Shown piece by piece: positions 1 through 5,891 of a stretch of DNA of 5,891 nt (its first letter is position 1; every line of letters begins with the position of its first letter). Below the pieces are notes generated by a model. It saw nothing but the letters and a program-made list of their open reading frames with translations. It did no database searches and was not told the origin of the DNA. Both the position numbers and the translations under genes were made by a program. Origin of the DNA: Methylococcaceae bacterium (GTDB lineage Bacteria; Pseudomonadota; Gammaproteobacteria; Methylococcales; Methylomonadaceae); assembly GCA_030699345.1 (NCBI GenBank), contig JAUYMX010000489.1, positions 1 to 5,891 on the forward strand. Direction: 5' to 3'.

Positions 1-894
1 GATTTCCAGCGCGACAGTATGCATAAACTGCTGCTTAGATAGTTCCAGCGCCATTAAATGCGTGCGCAGCCATTCCAGGCGATCGCCCAGATAACGAAGG
101 TCGGCCGGGCCGGTAACTACGACGGGTTCTTCGAGTTCCCCAGAACCCAAACGGCGAATCGAAGTGTCCAATTGCCGTAATGATCGAGACAGCACGGCAA
201 GCAGAATGACAATAAAAATAAATGAAATCACCAGCAGCACTGCGCCTTTAACAAGTAGGCCTTGTTCCAGGGCTTCCGATTCCTGACGCAATTCATTAAA
301 TTCATGATCGACGTGGGTTTCAAATTCGCGCGCAAGTTCAGCGGAGGATTCGCGTAAGCCTTGAAAGGCTTCATCGACGGGTAATTTAAGATTGTTCTCA
401 CTCGCGGAGCTAATAATTTGCTGATAAATCAGATTTTCTTTTTCTGATAACTCATTGACCAGCAGCGCGATTTTGTTGTCGACATGCAGTTTAAGTAACT
501 CGCTTAAGGCTTGCTTGAATGAAGCCCGAGTCGTTTCATACGATTGTTGTTCATACGGCTGGCGCAGCGCAGGGTCAGACAGCAGCACGAATAATCTTGC
601 CTTACGCTCAATGTCGGAGGTTTTTTGCAATACCAGCCGTATCGTTTTAGTCTGCTCAAAAACTTGCGAATTAATAGTCCTGCCTAATGCAGACGTTTCG
701 CGCATACCAAAAGCTGCGTACATGACCGCCAAAAAAAGCGGAATAACGGCAATTACAAAGCCCAAAACGATCAGGGATTTTAACGATAAAAAATTTTGCA
801 GCTTCATCCTGCTAAATAGGGATGCAAACCAGCTATCTGATAAATCCGGTTTTTTGAAAAATTTTTGAATAGTCTGGGTAATAAACTCTTTCAT
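1..894 (-). CDS. Sensor histidine kinase, QseE/GlrK-like, N-terminal 298 residues (partial at window edge)
   Basis: This is an inner-membrane two-component sensor read on the minus strand, open for 298 codons to the window edge. A hydrophobic segment lies at about residues 39-61 and a second at about 214-235. Between them is a roughly 150-residue, charged, helix-prone periplasmic region. A HAMP linker follows (about 236-285), with RQLDTSIRRLGSGEL and GPADLRYLGDRLEWLR, which resembles QseE/GlrK-type kinases. The last residues, KQQFMHTVALEI, align with the H-box pattern FLxxVSHEL and place Leu296 where the phosphoacceptor His is expected. Relatives are typically about 470 residues, so the rest of the DHp and the ATPase domain lie outside. 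The start at 894 has only a weak ribosome site. Met30 (805-807) is a credible alternative, because it sits just before the first membrane segment as in relatives. Kinase family is well supported; the signal sensed is unknown. Confidence 0.85.
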   Translation of the reverse strand, partial: MKEFITQTIQKFFKKPDLSDSWFASLFSRMKLQNFLSLKSLIVLGFVIAVIPLFLAVMYAAFGMRETSALGRTINSQVFEQTKTIRLVLQKTSDIERKARLFVLLSDPALRQPYEQQSYETTRASFKQALSELLKLHVDNKIALLVNELSEKENLIYQQIISSASENNLKLPVDEAFQGLRESSAELAREFETHVDHEFNELRQESEALEQGLLVKGAVLLVISFIFIVILLAVLSRSLRQLDTSIRRLGSGELEEPVVVTGPADLRYLGDRLEWLRTHLMALELSKQQFMHTVALEI

Positions 895-1127
895 TGATGT
901 CCGTGGTTGAGCGTCAAAAATAATCTGTTCTTCAATAAACCAATGGCGGTGCCGCGCTGTTTGGAAAACTTTTCTAAGACAGCGAAAAACCCAAACGCAT
1001 CTCTAATATATCCGGTTTGCCGCTGGCTAGCCTGATTGAGCAGTCGCTATGATACACACTTTGTTTTGTATCGCTTAGCCTGTCTCGAGCGTATTTGCTT
1101 ATCCCCTCACCCTATTTTTCTTAAGTT
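895..1127. other. Divergent intergenic region between sensor kinase and secreted hydrolase
   Basis: These 233 bases separate two divergently transcribed genes, so promoters for both should lie here. No well-spaced -35/-10 pair stands out on either strand. A TATGAT hexamer at 1048-1053 lacks a -35 partner at normal spacing. It overlaps a perfect inverted repeat, GATACA (1051-1056) with TGTATC (1067-1072), separated by 10 bases. On the minus strand, 953 to 940 reads GGCACCGCCATTGG, which resembles a sigma-54 site but lacks the conserved GC at -12. No small gene was recognised. Confidence 0.5.
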
Positions 1128-4100
1128 ATGAAGCCATTGTTGATCCTGTTTTTTTTCGCCGCGCAGTTGGTGCAGGCCGCTGACTTATCGGGATTGCCGA
1201 TTAAAAGTACCGTTGAAAATCCCGCGATATTGCTTGAACTGGGCAGTGCGCCGCCGTCGACTGGTATTGATGACAAAATCATGCGAGTAGTTAGTGGGGA
1301 AGTTTCCGCGCATGAGGGCGACGCCGCCATTCAGACCGACAAGGATGAAATCAGCTCGTTGCATCCCGGCTTCGGCAGTTGGAAAGTTAATTTCCGCTTC
1401 AATCTTAAATCAGGCCTTCCGACCAAAGCCTACACTTTTTGGGCGCGCTGGCGGCAGGGCGGGGATCCGAATGTTTGCGTGCAGACTTTTGAAGTCTGGG
1501 CCGGGCCTGATGCATCCAGGCTGGAGCTGCGCGGCACCTTAGCCATGAAACCCAAGGGGTGGGAATATGCCTGGATAGCTGCCGACGTGCCGGTCAATCT
1601 TATGGCCGACGATGTCGTCATCGAGGTGCGCGATAGCGGCGCGGGGCATGACGCCAAGGTTTTTGACGCTTTTCTGCTGGCGCCGCCATTGGCCGCGCTG
1701 CCTGCAACCGGGTCGGCAGACAAACCGCTGGTGCTGTTGGACTTGGGCAAGACACCGGCTTTTGCCTCAGCCGAAAAAGATAGTAGCCTGCAAGTTCAAT
1801 TAGGTACAGCGGCGGCTGGTTCTGGTGCAGAATCCGTATTGATCGAAAAAGATGAAGTACAGATCTTCCATCAGGGCTTCGGCAGTTGGGACGCCAATTT
1901 TCGTTTTGAATTGAATCCGGCGATTGTGCCCGGACAGTACCGCGTATTTACTCGCTACAAAAGCGGCGGCGAGGTTTCTCAGGTTACGCAACACTTTACC
2001 GTTAAGGCCGGGGCAAAGCCGGAACAACTGGCGACACGCGGCGATTTTGCGTTAACTAATACGTCACCTTGGGAATATCAATGGCTGCAATCACCAACCA
2101 CCATCAACGTGTTGCCGGGCGATCACTGGCTGGAAATCAACAACACTGGCAAGGCTGATGGCGCCAAAGTCTTTGACGCATTTTTGCTGAAACTGGAAAC
2201 CCCGTTGGGAGACTGGATGAATGCCGAACAGGCCCAGGCGCGGAATCGTTTTCTGGCATTGACCAAGGCCGTGCCAAATGCCCAGCAGCATCTGCTTGTG
2301 CTTGACGGCAAAGGCGATAAGGATGAAATCCTGTTTCGCGGACTGGCTACCGATGCAGCTCGACCAAATTACGACAAGCTGCCGGTATCCTATCTGATCG
2401 GACCGGATGCTGAAGTCCTGGCTCGCAGCTTGAATATTTCCACGTTGCCCGCCGCGGTGATGACCGACGATCATTACGGCATGCTCGGCGTCTTGTCCAC
2501 GCCTAAAAGCGAAGCGGATGTCGCCAAATTTCTGACCGATCCCGGCAAATTCGGCGCGATGCCCACGCCGTCAGTCGTCCAAGGTGATGCCGCAAAACCG
2601 CTAAAGGCAGGTATGCCGGGAGCATGGCTGGTCGGCGGCTTGCAAGACGGCTTAGCGGGCGTTTCGATACTTGGGCTCGATACCGAAACCGTGTTGCGGC
2701 CTAATCCCAACCAGCCCTACCTTAGTCTGCAAATGATGGGTGGGGAAATGCGGAGCTGGCAGATCGCACCGACTCAAGCTAATGGCGTCGCAGTTATCGA
2801 GCCCAGCACCCAACATAGCTACGGCTGGTCGCGCGGCAGCGGTTATGCCCAGCTTTATTTACATGTCGATCAACCCACTCAGGCACTGCTGCATTTGCAA
2901 CAATCCGGCATTAAAAGCGCTGGCTGGCTGGATGGGCAGCCATTCAAACTGACTGACGATCAAAATCCATCGGCCGGATTTACGACTACTCGCGAGAAAA
3001 TAAAAACCTTGCTGCACGGCTTGACCACCGAAGGCCTGGTGGCAACCGCGTTGTCGGATCAAGCTGAAGCGCCGCAAGTTGCCGCAATTAATTTGGCACC
3101 AGGCTGGCATAGCCTGCTGGTCAAACTGGTTATGCAACATGATCAAGGTCAACGCTTTCAATTTGCGGGGGTGTTTACCGATCCGGCAGGCCATCCGCTG
3201 GAATCGATTAAAACCCAATTGACTGATCCAAGCGCTGATCTTGCACTCAACGCCATCGCCGCCAAATTGCGGCCGGTGATTTTTGTCGATGTCCCAGCCA
3301 ACCTGCCGCGTCTGGGCGATCCAATCAAATTACAAGTCGACATGCGCTGGCATCCAATTTTGGAAGAAACCAGCTTGCCTGTGCCGTTGCCACGCTTTCA
3401 AGCAAAACTACGTTTACGTCTGGTCGACTACAGCGGCAACGAGGTTGCGGTAAAGGAAATATCCGGTTTGTTTCCCAGCCAAGTCGAAGCAGACTTTGGC
3501 AAAATCGCCGACTCTGGCTATTACGCGGTTTATCCATCCTTGTATACCATTGACGGCAAACTGATCATGCACTATCCCGCCGATGGCTTCTCGGTAGTGC
3601 GCGGAGTCGCCGAGCAAAAGCAGCGACTGGATAAGAAAAAACTTTGGAACAATGACTATTACGCGATGGCCGATGGCGACAAAAGCTTTCAACAAGCAGG
3701 CGGCTATTTCGATTGGCTGGAGCGCATGGGGATTTATAAAACTGTTGGCAGCTATCCTGGTTTCGATCCGCAATACCAATCACAGTGGCAACAGGCAAAG
3801 CAACGCGGCTTGATCTTCTTTGCCGACTCATCGGGTGATAGTTCCTGGCTCAACGACAATCCTGCTGACGGCCAAAAATTCATCAACACAGCTGCAGAAT
3901 TTACCCGTTTTTTTAAAGCCACCAACGAAATCGACATTCGCAATGAACCGGAATGGCAAAAGCTCCGCGATCCCGCACATTGGATCGAACGGGCCAAATG
4001 GGAATACGAACAAGCCCACAAAGCTCGCAGCGATGCCCATTACCTCGGCGGCAGCCTGGTGCGGCCGGGTGAGGGCGACTGGTTCAAACAGGTGTTACAG

Positions 4101-4751
4101 TTGGGCTTGGATAAATATCAGGATGCCTGGGACGTTCACGCCTATCCACAACAATCGCCACGCTTCGGCGGGGCTATTGGAAATGGTACAAATGAGGACG
4201 AGCGCGGCGTGCTGGCCGCATACGTCAGCCTGGGCAGAAAAAATACCTTGCCGTTCTGGCTGGGTGAAACCGGCGCGAAAGCCATGCACGGCCTGACCGG
4301 GCGCCGCTGGCAGGCCGAACAAGTCGCGAAAATAATCGCCTGGGTCAACAGCCGCAGCGACTATTTGGGGCTGGCTTTCTGTATAGGCCACGAATACGAC
4401 CTGACCTATGGCCGAATTTGGGATTACTCAATGGGCCACAAACCCGGCGAGGCGGCGATGTATACAGCCAGCGCCTTAATCGACGGCTTGCCATATCAAG
4501 CTTTCGATACCAAAGATGCCAAAATCCAGGCGTCTTACTTCGGCGACACTTTTATGATTTGGCGAACCGATGAGGCGAATAGCAATAGGCAGCTTAAGCT
4601 TGATCCGGGCAAGTCTTGGGTGCTGGTGGATGTAGTTGGACATAGCCAGGAATTGCCGGTTGATACTTCTGGATTAGCCAACATTTCGATTTCCGCCAGC
4701 CCAGTGTATGTGTTACCGCGAACTGACTATGAGCGTCTTACCAGACAGTAA
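1128..4751 (+). CDS. Secreted multidomain glycoside hydrolase-like protein, clan GH-A (GH39-like) C-terminal barrel
   Basis: This 1207-residue exported protein probably cleaves or binds a polysaccharide outside the cytoplasm. MKPLLILFFFAAQLVQA is a Sec signal peptide, with likely cleavage after Ala17. Two homologous beta-rich modules follow (about 28-185 and 199-355), each with GFGSW (81-85, 250-254) and AKVFDAFLL (176-184, 346-354). Residues about 362-470 look like a cysteine-free thioredoxin fold, with a TLPAAV turn at Pro441. Beta domains follow to about 840, including LAPGWHSLLVK and an Ig-like stretch from about 715. The barrel starts near Asn842. KATNEID (Glu934) fits the beta-4 acid/base, WDVHAYP (Asp1002, His1004, Tyr1006) fits beta-6, and FWLGETG (Glu1047) fits the beta-7 nucleophile. 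A beta domain ends the protein (about 1122-1207). An in-frame TAA at 1122-1124 makes 1128 the most upstream possible ATG; its ribosome site is weak. Barrel class is inferred from motifs, and the substrate is unknown. Confidence 0.8.
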   Translation: MKPLLILFFFAAQLVQAADLSGLPIKSTVENPAILLELGSAPPSTGIDDKIMRVVSGEVSAHEGDAAIQTDKDEISSLHPGFGSWKVNFRFNLKSGLPTKAYTFWARWRQGGDPNVCVQTFEVWAGPDASRLELRGTLAMKPKGWEYAWIAADVPVNLMADDVVIEVRDSGAGHDAKVFDAFLLAPPLAALPATGSADKPLVLLDLGKTPAFASAEKDSSLQVQLGTAAAGSGAESVLIEKDEVQIFHQGFGSWDANFRFELNPAIVPGQYRVFTRYKSGGEVSQVTQHFTVKAGAKPEQLATRGDFALTNTSPWEYQWLQSPTTINVLPGDHWLEINNTGKADGAKVFDAFLLKLETPLGDWMNAEQAQARNRFLALTKAVPNAQQHLLVLDGKGDKDEILFRGLATDAARPNYDKLPVSYLIGPDAEVLARSLNISTLPAAVMTDDHYGMLGVLSTPKSEADVAKFLTDPGKFGAMPTPSVVQGDAAKPLKAGMPGAWLVGGLQDGLAGVSILGLDTETVLRPNPNQPYLSLQMMGGEMRSWQIAPTQANGVAVIEPSTQHSYGWSRGSGYAQLYLHVDQPTQALLHLQQSGIKSAGWLDGQPFKLTDDQNPSAGFTTTREKIKTLLHGLTTEGLVATALSDQAEAPQVAAINLAPGWHSLLVKLVMQHDQGQRFQFAGVFTDPAGHPLESIKTQLTDPSADLALNAIAAKLRPVIFVDVPANLPRLGDPIKLQVDMRWHPILEETSLPVPLPRFQAKLRLRLVDYSGNEVAVKEISGLFPSQVEADFGKIADSGYYAVYPSLYTIDGKLIMHYPADGFSVVRGVAEQKQRLDKKKLWNNDYYAMADGDKSFQQAGGYFDWLERMGIYKTVGSYPGFDPQYQSQWQQAKQRGLIFFADSSGDSSWLNDNPADGQKFINTAAEFTRFFKATNEIDIRNEPEWQKLRDPAHWIERAKWEYEQAHKARSDAHYLGGSLVRPGEGDWFKQVLQLGLDKYQDAWDVHAYPQQSPRFGGAIGNGTNEDERGVLAAYVSLGRKNTLPFWLGETGAKAMHGLTGRRWQAEQVAKIIAWVNSRSDYLGLAFCIGHEYDLTYGRIWDYSMGHKPGEAAMYTASALIDGLPYQAFDTKDAKIQASYFGDTFMIWRTDEANSNRQLKLDPGKSWVLVDVVGHSQELPVDTSGLANISISASPVYVLPRTDYERLTRQ

Positions 4752-4772
4752 AATTGGTAACTATGTGGAGCT

Positions 4773-4795
4773 GTAGGAGCAGGCTTTGCCTGCGA
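4773..4795 (+). repeat. REP-like palindrome, GTAGGAGC type
   Basis: GTAGGAGCAGGCTTTGCC begins this unit, which ends TGCGA. It contains a perfect 6-bp stem, GCAGGC with GCCTGC, around a TTT loop (4779-4793). The GTAGGAGC head followed by a short stem and a GCGA tail matches the layout of REP elements described in Pseudomonas and other gammaproteobacteria. It lies 21 bases after the hydrolase stop codon. It has no T-run, so it is not a standard terminator. Confidence 0.6.
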
Positions 4796-4811
4796 ACGAT
4801 TCTTGTATTAC

Positions 4812-4850
4812 GTAGGTCGGGCAACAGCTGTATCGTTGCCCGACATTTCA
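4812..4850 (+). repeat. REP palindrome, GTAGGTCGGGC type, left member of an inverted pair
   Basis: The unit starts GTAGGTCGGGCAAC and ends GCCCGACATTTCA. A perfect 10-bp stem pairs GTCGGGCAAC (4816-4825) with GTTGCCCGAC (4835-4844) around a 9-base loop. The GTAGG head and ATTTCA tail recur in reverse orientation at 4908-4942, so head and tail as well as the stem belong to the repeat. Confidence 0.75.
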
Positions 4851-4907
4851 GTGCAAGCTGTTAGAATGTAATTAGAAAACCCGAAAACCGCTCCAAATTT
4901 GCAACAT

Positions 4908-4942
4908 TGAAATGTCGGGCATAAACAGCATGCCCGACCTAC
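4908..4942 (-). repeat. REP palindrome, GTAGGTCGGGC type, right member of an inverted pair
   Basis: Read on the minus strand, this unit starts GTAGGTCGGGCATGC and ends GCCCGACATTTCA. It shares head, stem and tail with the 4812-4850 unit but has a different loop. Its own stem pairs GTCGGGCAT (4914-4922) with ATGCCCGAC (4930-4938) around 7 bases. With the left unit it forms a BIME-like inverted pair spanning 4812-4942, with a 57-base spacer. Confidence 0.75.
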
Positions 4943-5039
4943 AGGGCTGGATTATGGTTTTATTGCTGCCGCTTTATCATCGAATACCGTTACTACCCGG
5001 CTATATTCAAACGCTGAACCAATAACACTAGATGGACTT

Positions 5040-5726
5040 ATGAAAAAAATAACGATTTTATTAGCAGGATTAGCGCTAACAGGCTGTGCAAACCTTAAAT
5101 ATCCAGGGTGGCAAGATGTAAGAATACTTGAATCTGCCTACCAGCAACCATGCAGGAAGGCAGGCGTTGACGAATGCAGCTCTGGTGACTGTGAAAATGA
5201 TAATGACTGGTTTAAAAAACGCGCGACTAAATACGATGGTAATAACGTTGTATTTAACTTGGATAAAGATACAGGGAGCTTAAAATCGGCTAGTTATTTT
5301 TATTGTGCTCAAGGATTGCCGCTTTATGAGGATGATATGCCGCCACTTTACATAGTCAGGAACAAGTTTAATCCAACAGCAACTCAGATAGACTATGAAA
5401 AAGCCAATGCAGAGTGCGAATATGAAGCACATAAATCAACAATAGAGACTTCTTTACCAGGGCAATCGCGGCCATACATATCAGGAATGGGCCTTGAAAA
5501 TAGCCTTGCTCAGCTATCTGCGTTGCATCAAGATCAGCAAAATATAATTTATCATGCTGAGAAAATGAAACGAGAAAAGCAAAAGCTTTATGGCGAGTGC
5601 CTAGCATCAAAGGGCTTTGTATCAACGCTGTCAACCGACAAGAAAGACCGCTTAGCCGCTGATAAACACTGCCCAGATAAAACAAATTTTATTAGATATT
5701 GCTATATGCCAACGAGTGATAAATAA
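5040..5726 (+). CDS. Cysteine-rich lipoprotein of unknown function
   Basis: This 228-residue protein starts with a lipoprotein signal peptide: MKKITILLAGLALTGC, lipobox LTGC, with lipidated Cys16. It should be anchored in the inner or outer membrane facing the periplasm. The residue after Cys16 is Ala, not Asp, so an inner-membrane retention signal is not obvious. The mature part has eight further cysteines (38, 46, 51, 89, 126, 187, 211, 221), an even number compatible with disulfides. ANAECEYEA (122-130) followed by LYGECLASKGF (183-193) matches a pattern common in small proteobacterial lipoproteins, where two Cys-containing segments flank a charged helical stretch (about 150-185). No catalytic motif was recognised. 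The ribosome site is weak (TGGA about five bases before the ATG). The gene is visibly more AT-rich than the hydrolase gene and sits between REP repeats and an IS end, which suggests separate ancestry. Confidence 0.8.
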   Translation: MKKITILLAGLALTGCANLKYPGWQDVRILESAYQQPCRKAGVDECSSGDCENDNDWFKKRATKYDGNNVVFNLDKDTGSLKSASYFYCAQGLPLYEDDMPPLYIVRNKFNPTATQIDYEKANAECEYEAHKSTIETSLPGQSRPYISGMGLENSLAQLSALHQDQQNIIYHAEKMKREKQKLYGECLASKGFVSTLSTDKKDRLAADKHCPDKTNFIRYCYMPTSDK

Positions 5727-5739
5727 ATATCAAAGTCGC

Positions 5740-5753
5740 GTAGGTAGGGCATG
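5740..5753 (+). repeat. Half REP palindrome at the IS boundary
   Basis: GTAGGTAGGGCATG matches the first 14 bases of the REP unit at 4942-4929 (minus strand) at 13 of 14 positions. The complementary arm is absent. Instead, the putative IS end begins at 5754. This is consistent with an IS inserted into the loop of a REP element, but a 14-base match alone is modest evidence. Confidence 0.5.
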
Positions 5754-5779
5754 GAGGGTGTAAAACTTTCCGTGTAAAC
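5754..5779. repeat. Putative terminal inverted repeat of the IS256-family element
   Basis: The stretch begins GAGGGTGTAAAACTTTCCG and ends GTGTAAAC, five bases before the transposase stop codon at 5785-5787 (minus strand). Composition and position fit an IS256-family terminal repeat. The partner repeat is off the window, so the call rests on family resemblance. Confidence 0.55.
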
Positions 5780-5784
5780 CGCCA

Positions 5785-5891
5785 TTAAAAAACTTCTGTT
5801 AGTCGGTCTTGGTACAGAATCATAAACTGATTCAGCGCTGGCTTCCAATCGCGAATCGGCATGGTCCATTTCTTGGCCGCTTGCTCAATGG
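5785..5891 (-). CDS. IS256-family (Mutator-type) transposase, C-terminal 34 residues (partial)
   Basis: On the minus strand the frame entering at the window edge encodes 34 residues ending in TAA at 5785-5787. They begin IEQAAKKWTMPIRDWKPALN and end QDRLTEVF. The KKWTMPIRxWKPALNQF pattern is the conserved C-terminal signature of IS256/Mutator-type transposases, the DDE enzymes that move these elements. The catalytic DDE residues lie upstream, outside the window, so whether the enzyme is intact cannot be judged. The visible end looks normal, with no frameshift. Confidence 0.88.
   Translation of the reverse strand, partial: IEQAAKKWTMPIRDWKPALNQFMILYQDRLTEVF

Larger units (their letters stand above)
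4752..5039. other. REP-containing intergenic region
   Basis: This 288-base gap holds three palindromic repeat units (4773-4795, 4812-4850 and 4908-4942) and no recognisable gene. The 57 bases between the two larger units (4851-4907) are AT-rich and unremarkable. The roughly 100 bases before the lipoprotein gene should contain its promoter. A TATATT hexamer at 5002-5007 is present but has no convincing -35 partner. No hairpin is followed by a T-run, so a classical intrinsic terminator for the upstream gene is not evident. The REP hairpins may protect the hydrolase transcript's 3' end, as known for REPs elsewhere. Confidence 0.6.
5754..5891 (-). mobile_element. IS256-family insertion sequence, 3' end only
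   Basis: The element's end sits beside the C-terminus of an IS256-family transposase gene. The likely boundary is at about 5754, where GAGGGTGTAAAACTTTCCG begins; this GTGTAAA-rich character is typical of IS256-family terminal repeats. The rest of the element and its opposite end lie outside the window, so the inverted repeat and target duplication cannot be confirmed. The exact boundary could shift by a few bases. Confidence 0.75.

Noticed and set aside
455..868. 137-codon open frame on the plus strand, antisense to the sensor kinase
   Set aside because: Its translation is low-complexity and Ser/Thr/Lys-rich with no recognisable motif, and the opposite strand encodes a clear HAMP-containing kinase.
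940..953. Sigma-54-like site on the minus strand, 46 bases before the kinase start
   Set aside because: GGCAC and TTG match at the right spacing, but the near-invariant GC at -12 is GG here, so it is not called as a promoter.
2091..2474. 127-codon minus-strand open frame inside the hydrolase gene
   Set aside because: It lies wholly within a well-supported coding region, has no homology-like features, and is best explained as a shadow of the GC-rich coding strand. The same applies to the other overlapping frames within 1128-4751.
4779..4793. Hairpin after the hydrolase stop as an intrinsic terminator
   Set aside because: The stem is perfect but no T-run follows, and the flanking GTAGGA head and GCGA tail fit a REP element better.
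4812..4942. CRISPR-like array
   Set aside because: There are only two units, in inverted orientation and with internal palindromes, which is REP/BIME organisation rather than direct repeats with spacers.
5002..5007. TATATT as -10 element for the lipoprotein gene
   Set aside because: The hexamer 17 bases upstream (ATCGAA) does not resemble a -35 box, so the promoter cannot be supported from sequence alone.
5368..5685. 105-codon minus-strand open frame inside the lipoprotein gene
   Set aside because: It is antisense to a gene with a clear lipobox and conserved Cys pattern, and has no supporting signal of its own.

Overview
The window reads as gammaproteobacterial chromosome. Three things point that way: a QseE/GlrK-style two-component sensor, Sec and lipoprotein signal peptides, and intergenic REP palindromes of the GTAGGTCGGGC and GTAGGAGC types. 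The REP style recalls gamma-proteobacterial methanotrophs such as the Methylomonas/Methylobacter group. That assignment is inference from general familiarity and could be wrong.

Layout. Bases 1-894 (minus strand) hold the first 298 codons of a membrane sensor kinase: two transmembrane segments, a periplasmic helical region, a HAMP linker, and the start of the dimerisation/phosphoacceptor helix. The window ends just as the H-box is read, and the residue at the phosphoacceptor position appears to be Leu rather than His. Bases 895-1127 are a divergent intergenic region. Bases 1128-4751 (plus strand) hold a 1207-residue secreted multidomain protein. It has a signal peptide, two tandem copies of a beta-rich module, a cysteine-free region resembling a thioredoxin fold, further beta domains, a probable clan GH-A (GH39-like) barrel with candidate catalytic glutamates, and a C-terminal beta domain. 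Bases 4752-5039 are non-coding and carry one small REP-like hairpin and an inverted pair of larger REP palindromes. Bases 5040-5726 (plus strand) encode a cysteine-rich lipoprotein of unknown function, visibly more AT-rich than the hydrolase gene. From 5754 to the window end lies the 3' end of an IS256-family insertion sequence (minus strand). Its outer boundary directly abuts what looks like half of another REP palindrome.

The genes do not form an obvious operon. The kinase fragment and the hydrolase are divergently transcribed and could share a regulatory region. The hydrolase is predicted to act on a polysaccharide outside the cytoplasm, with the substrate unknown. The right-hand third (REPs, AT-rich lipoprotein, IS) looks like a variable part of the chromosome. 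The strongest items for follow-up are the apparent loss of the phosphoacceptor His in the kinase, the unusual architecture of the 1207-residue protein, and the IS/REP junction.
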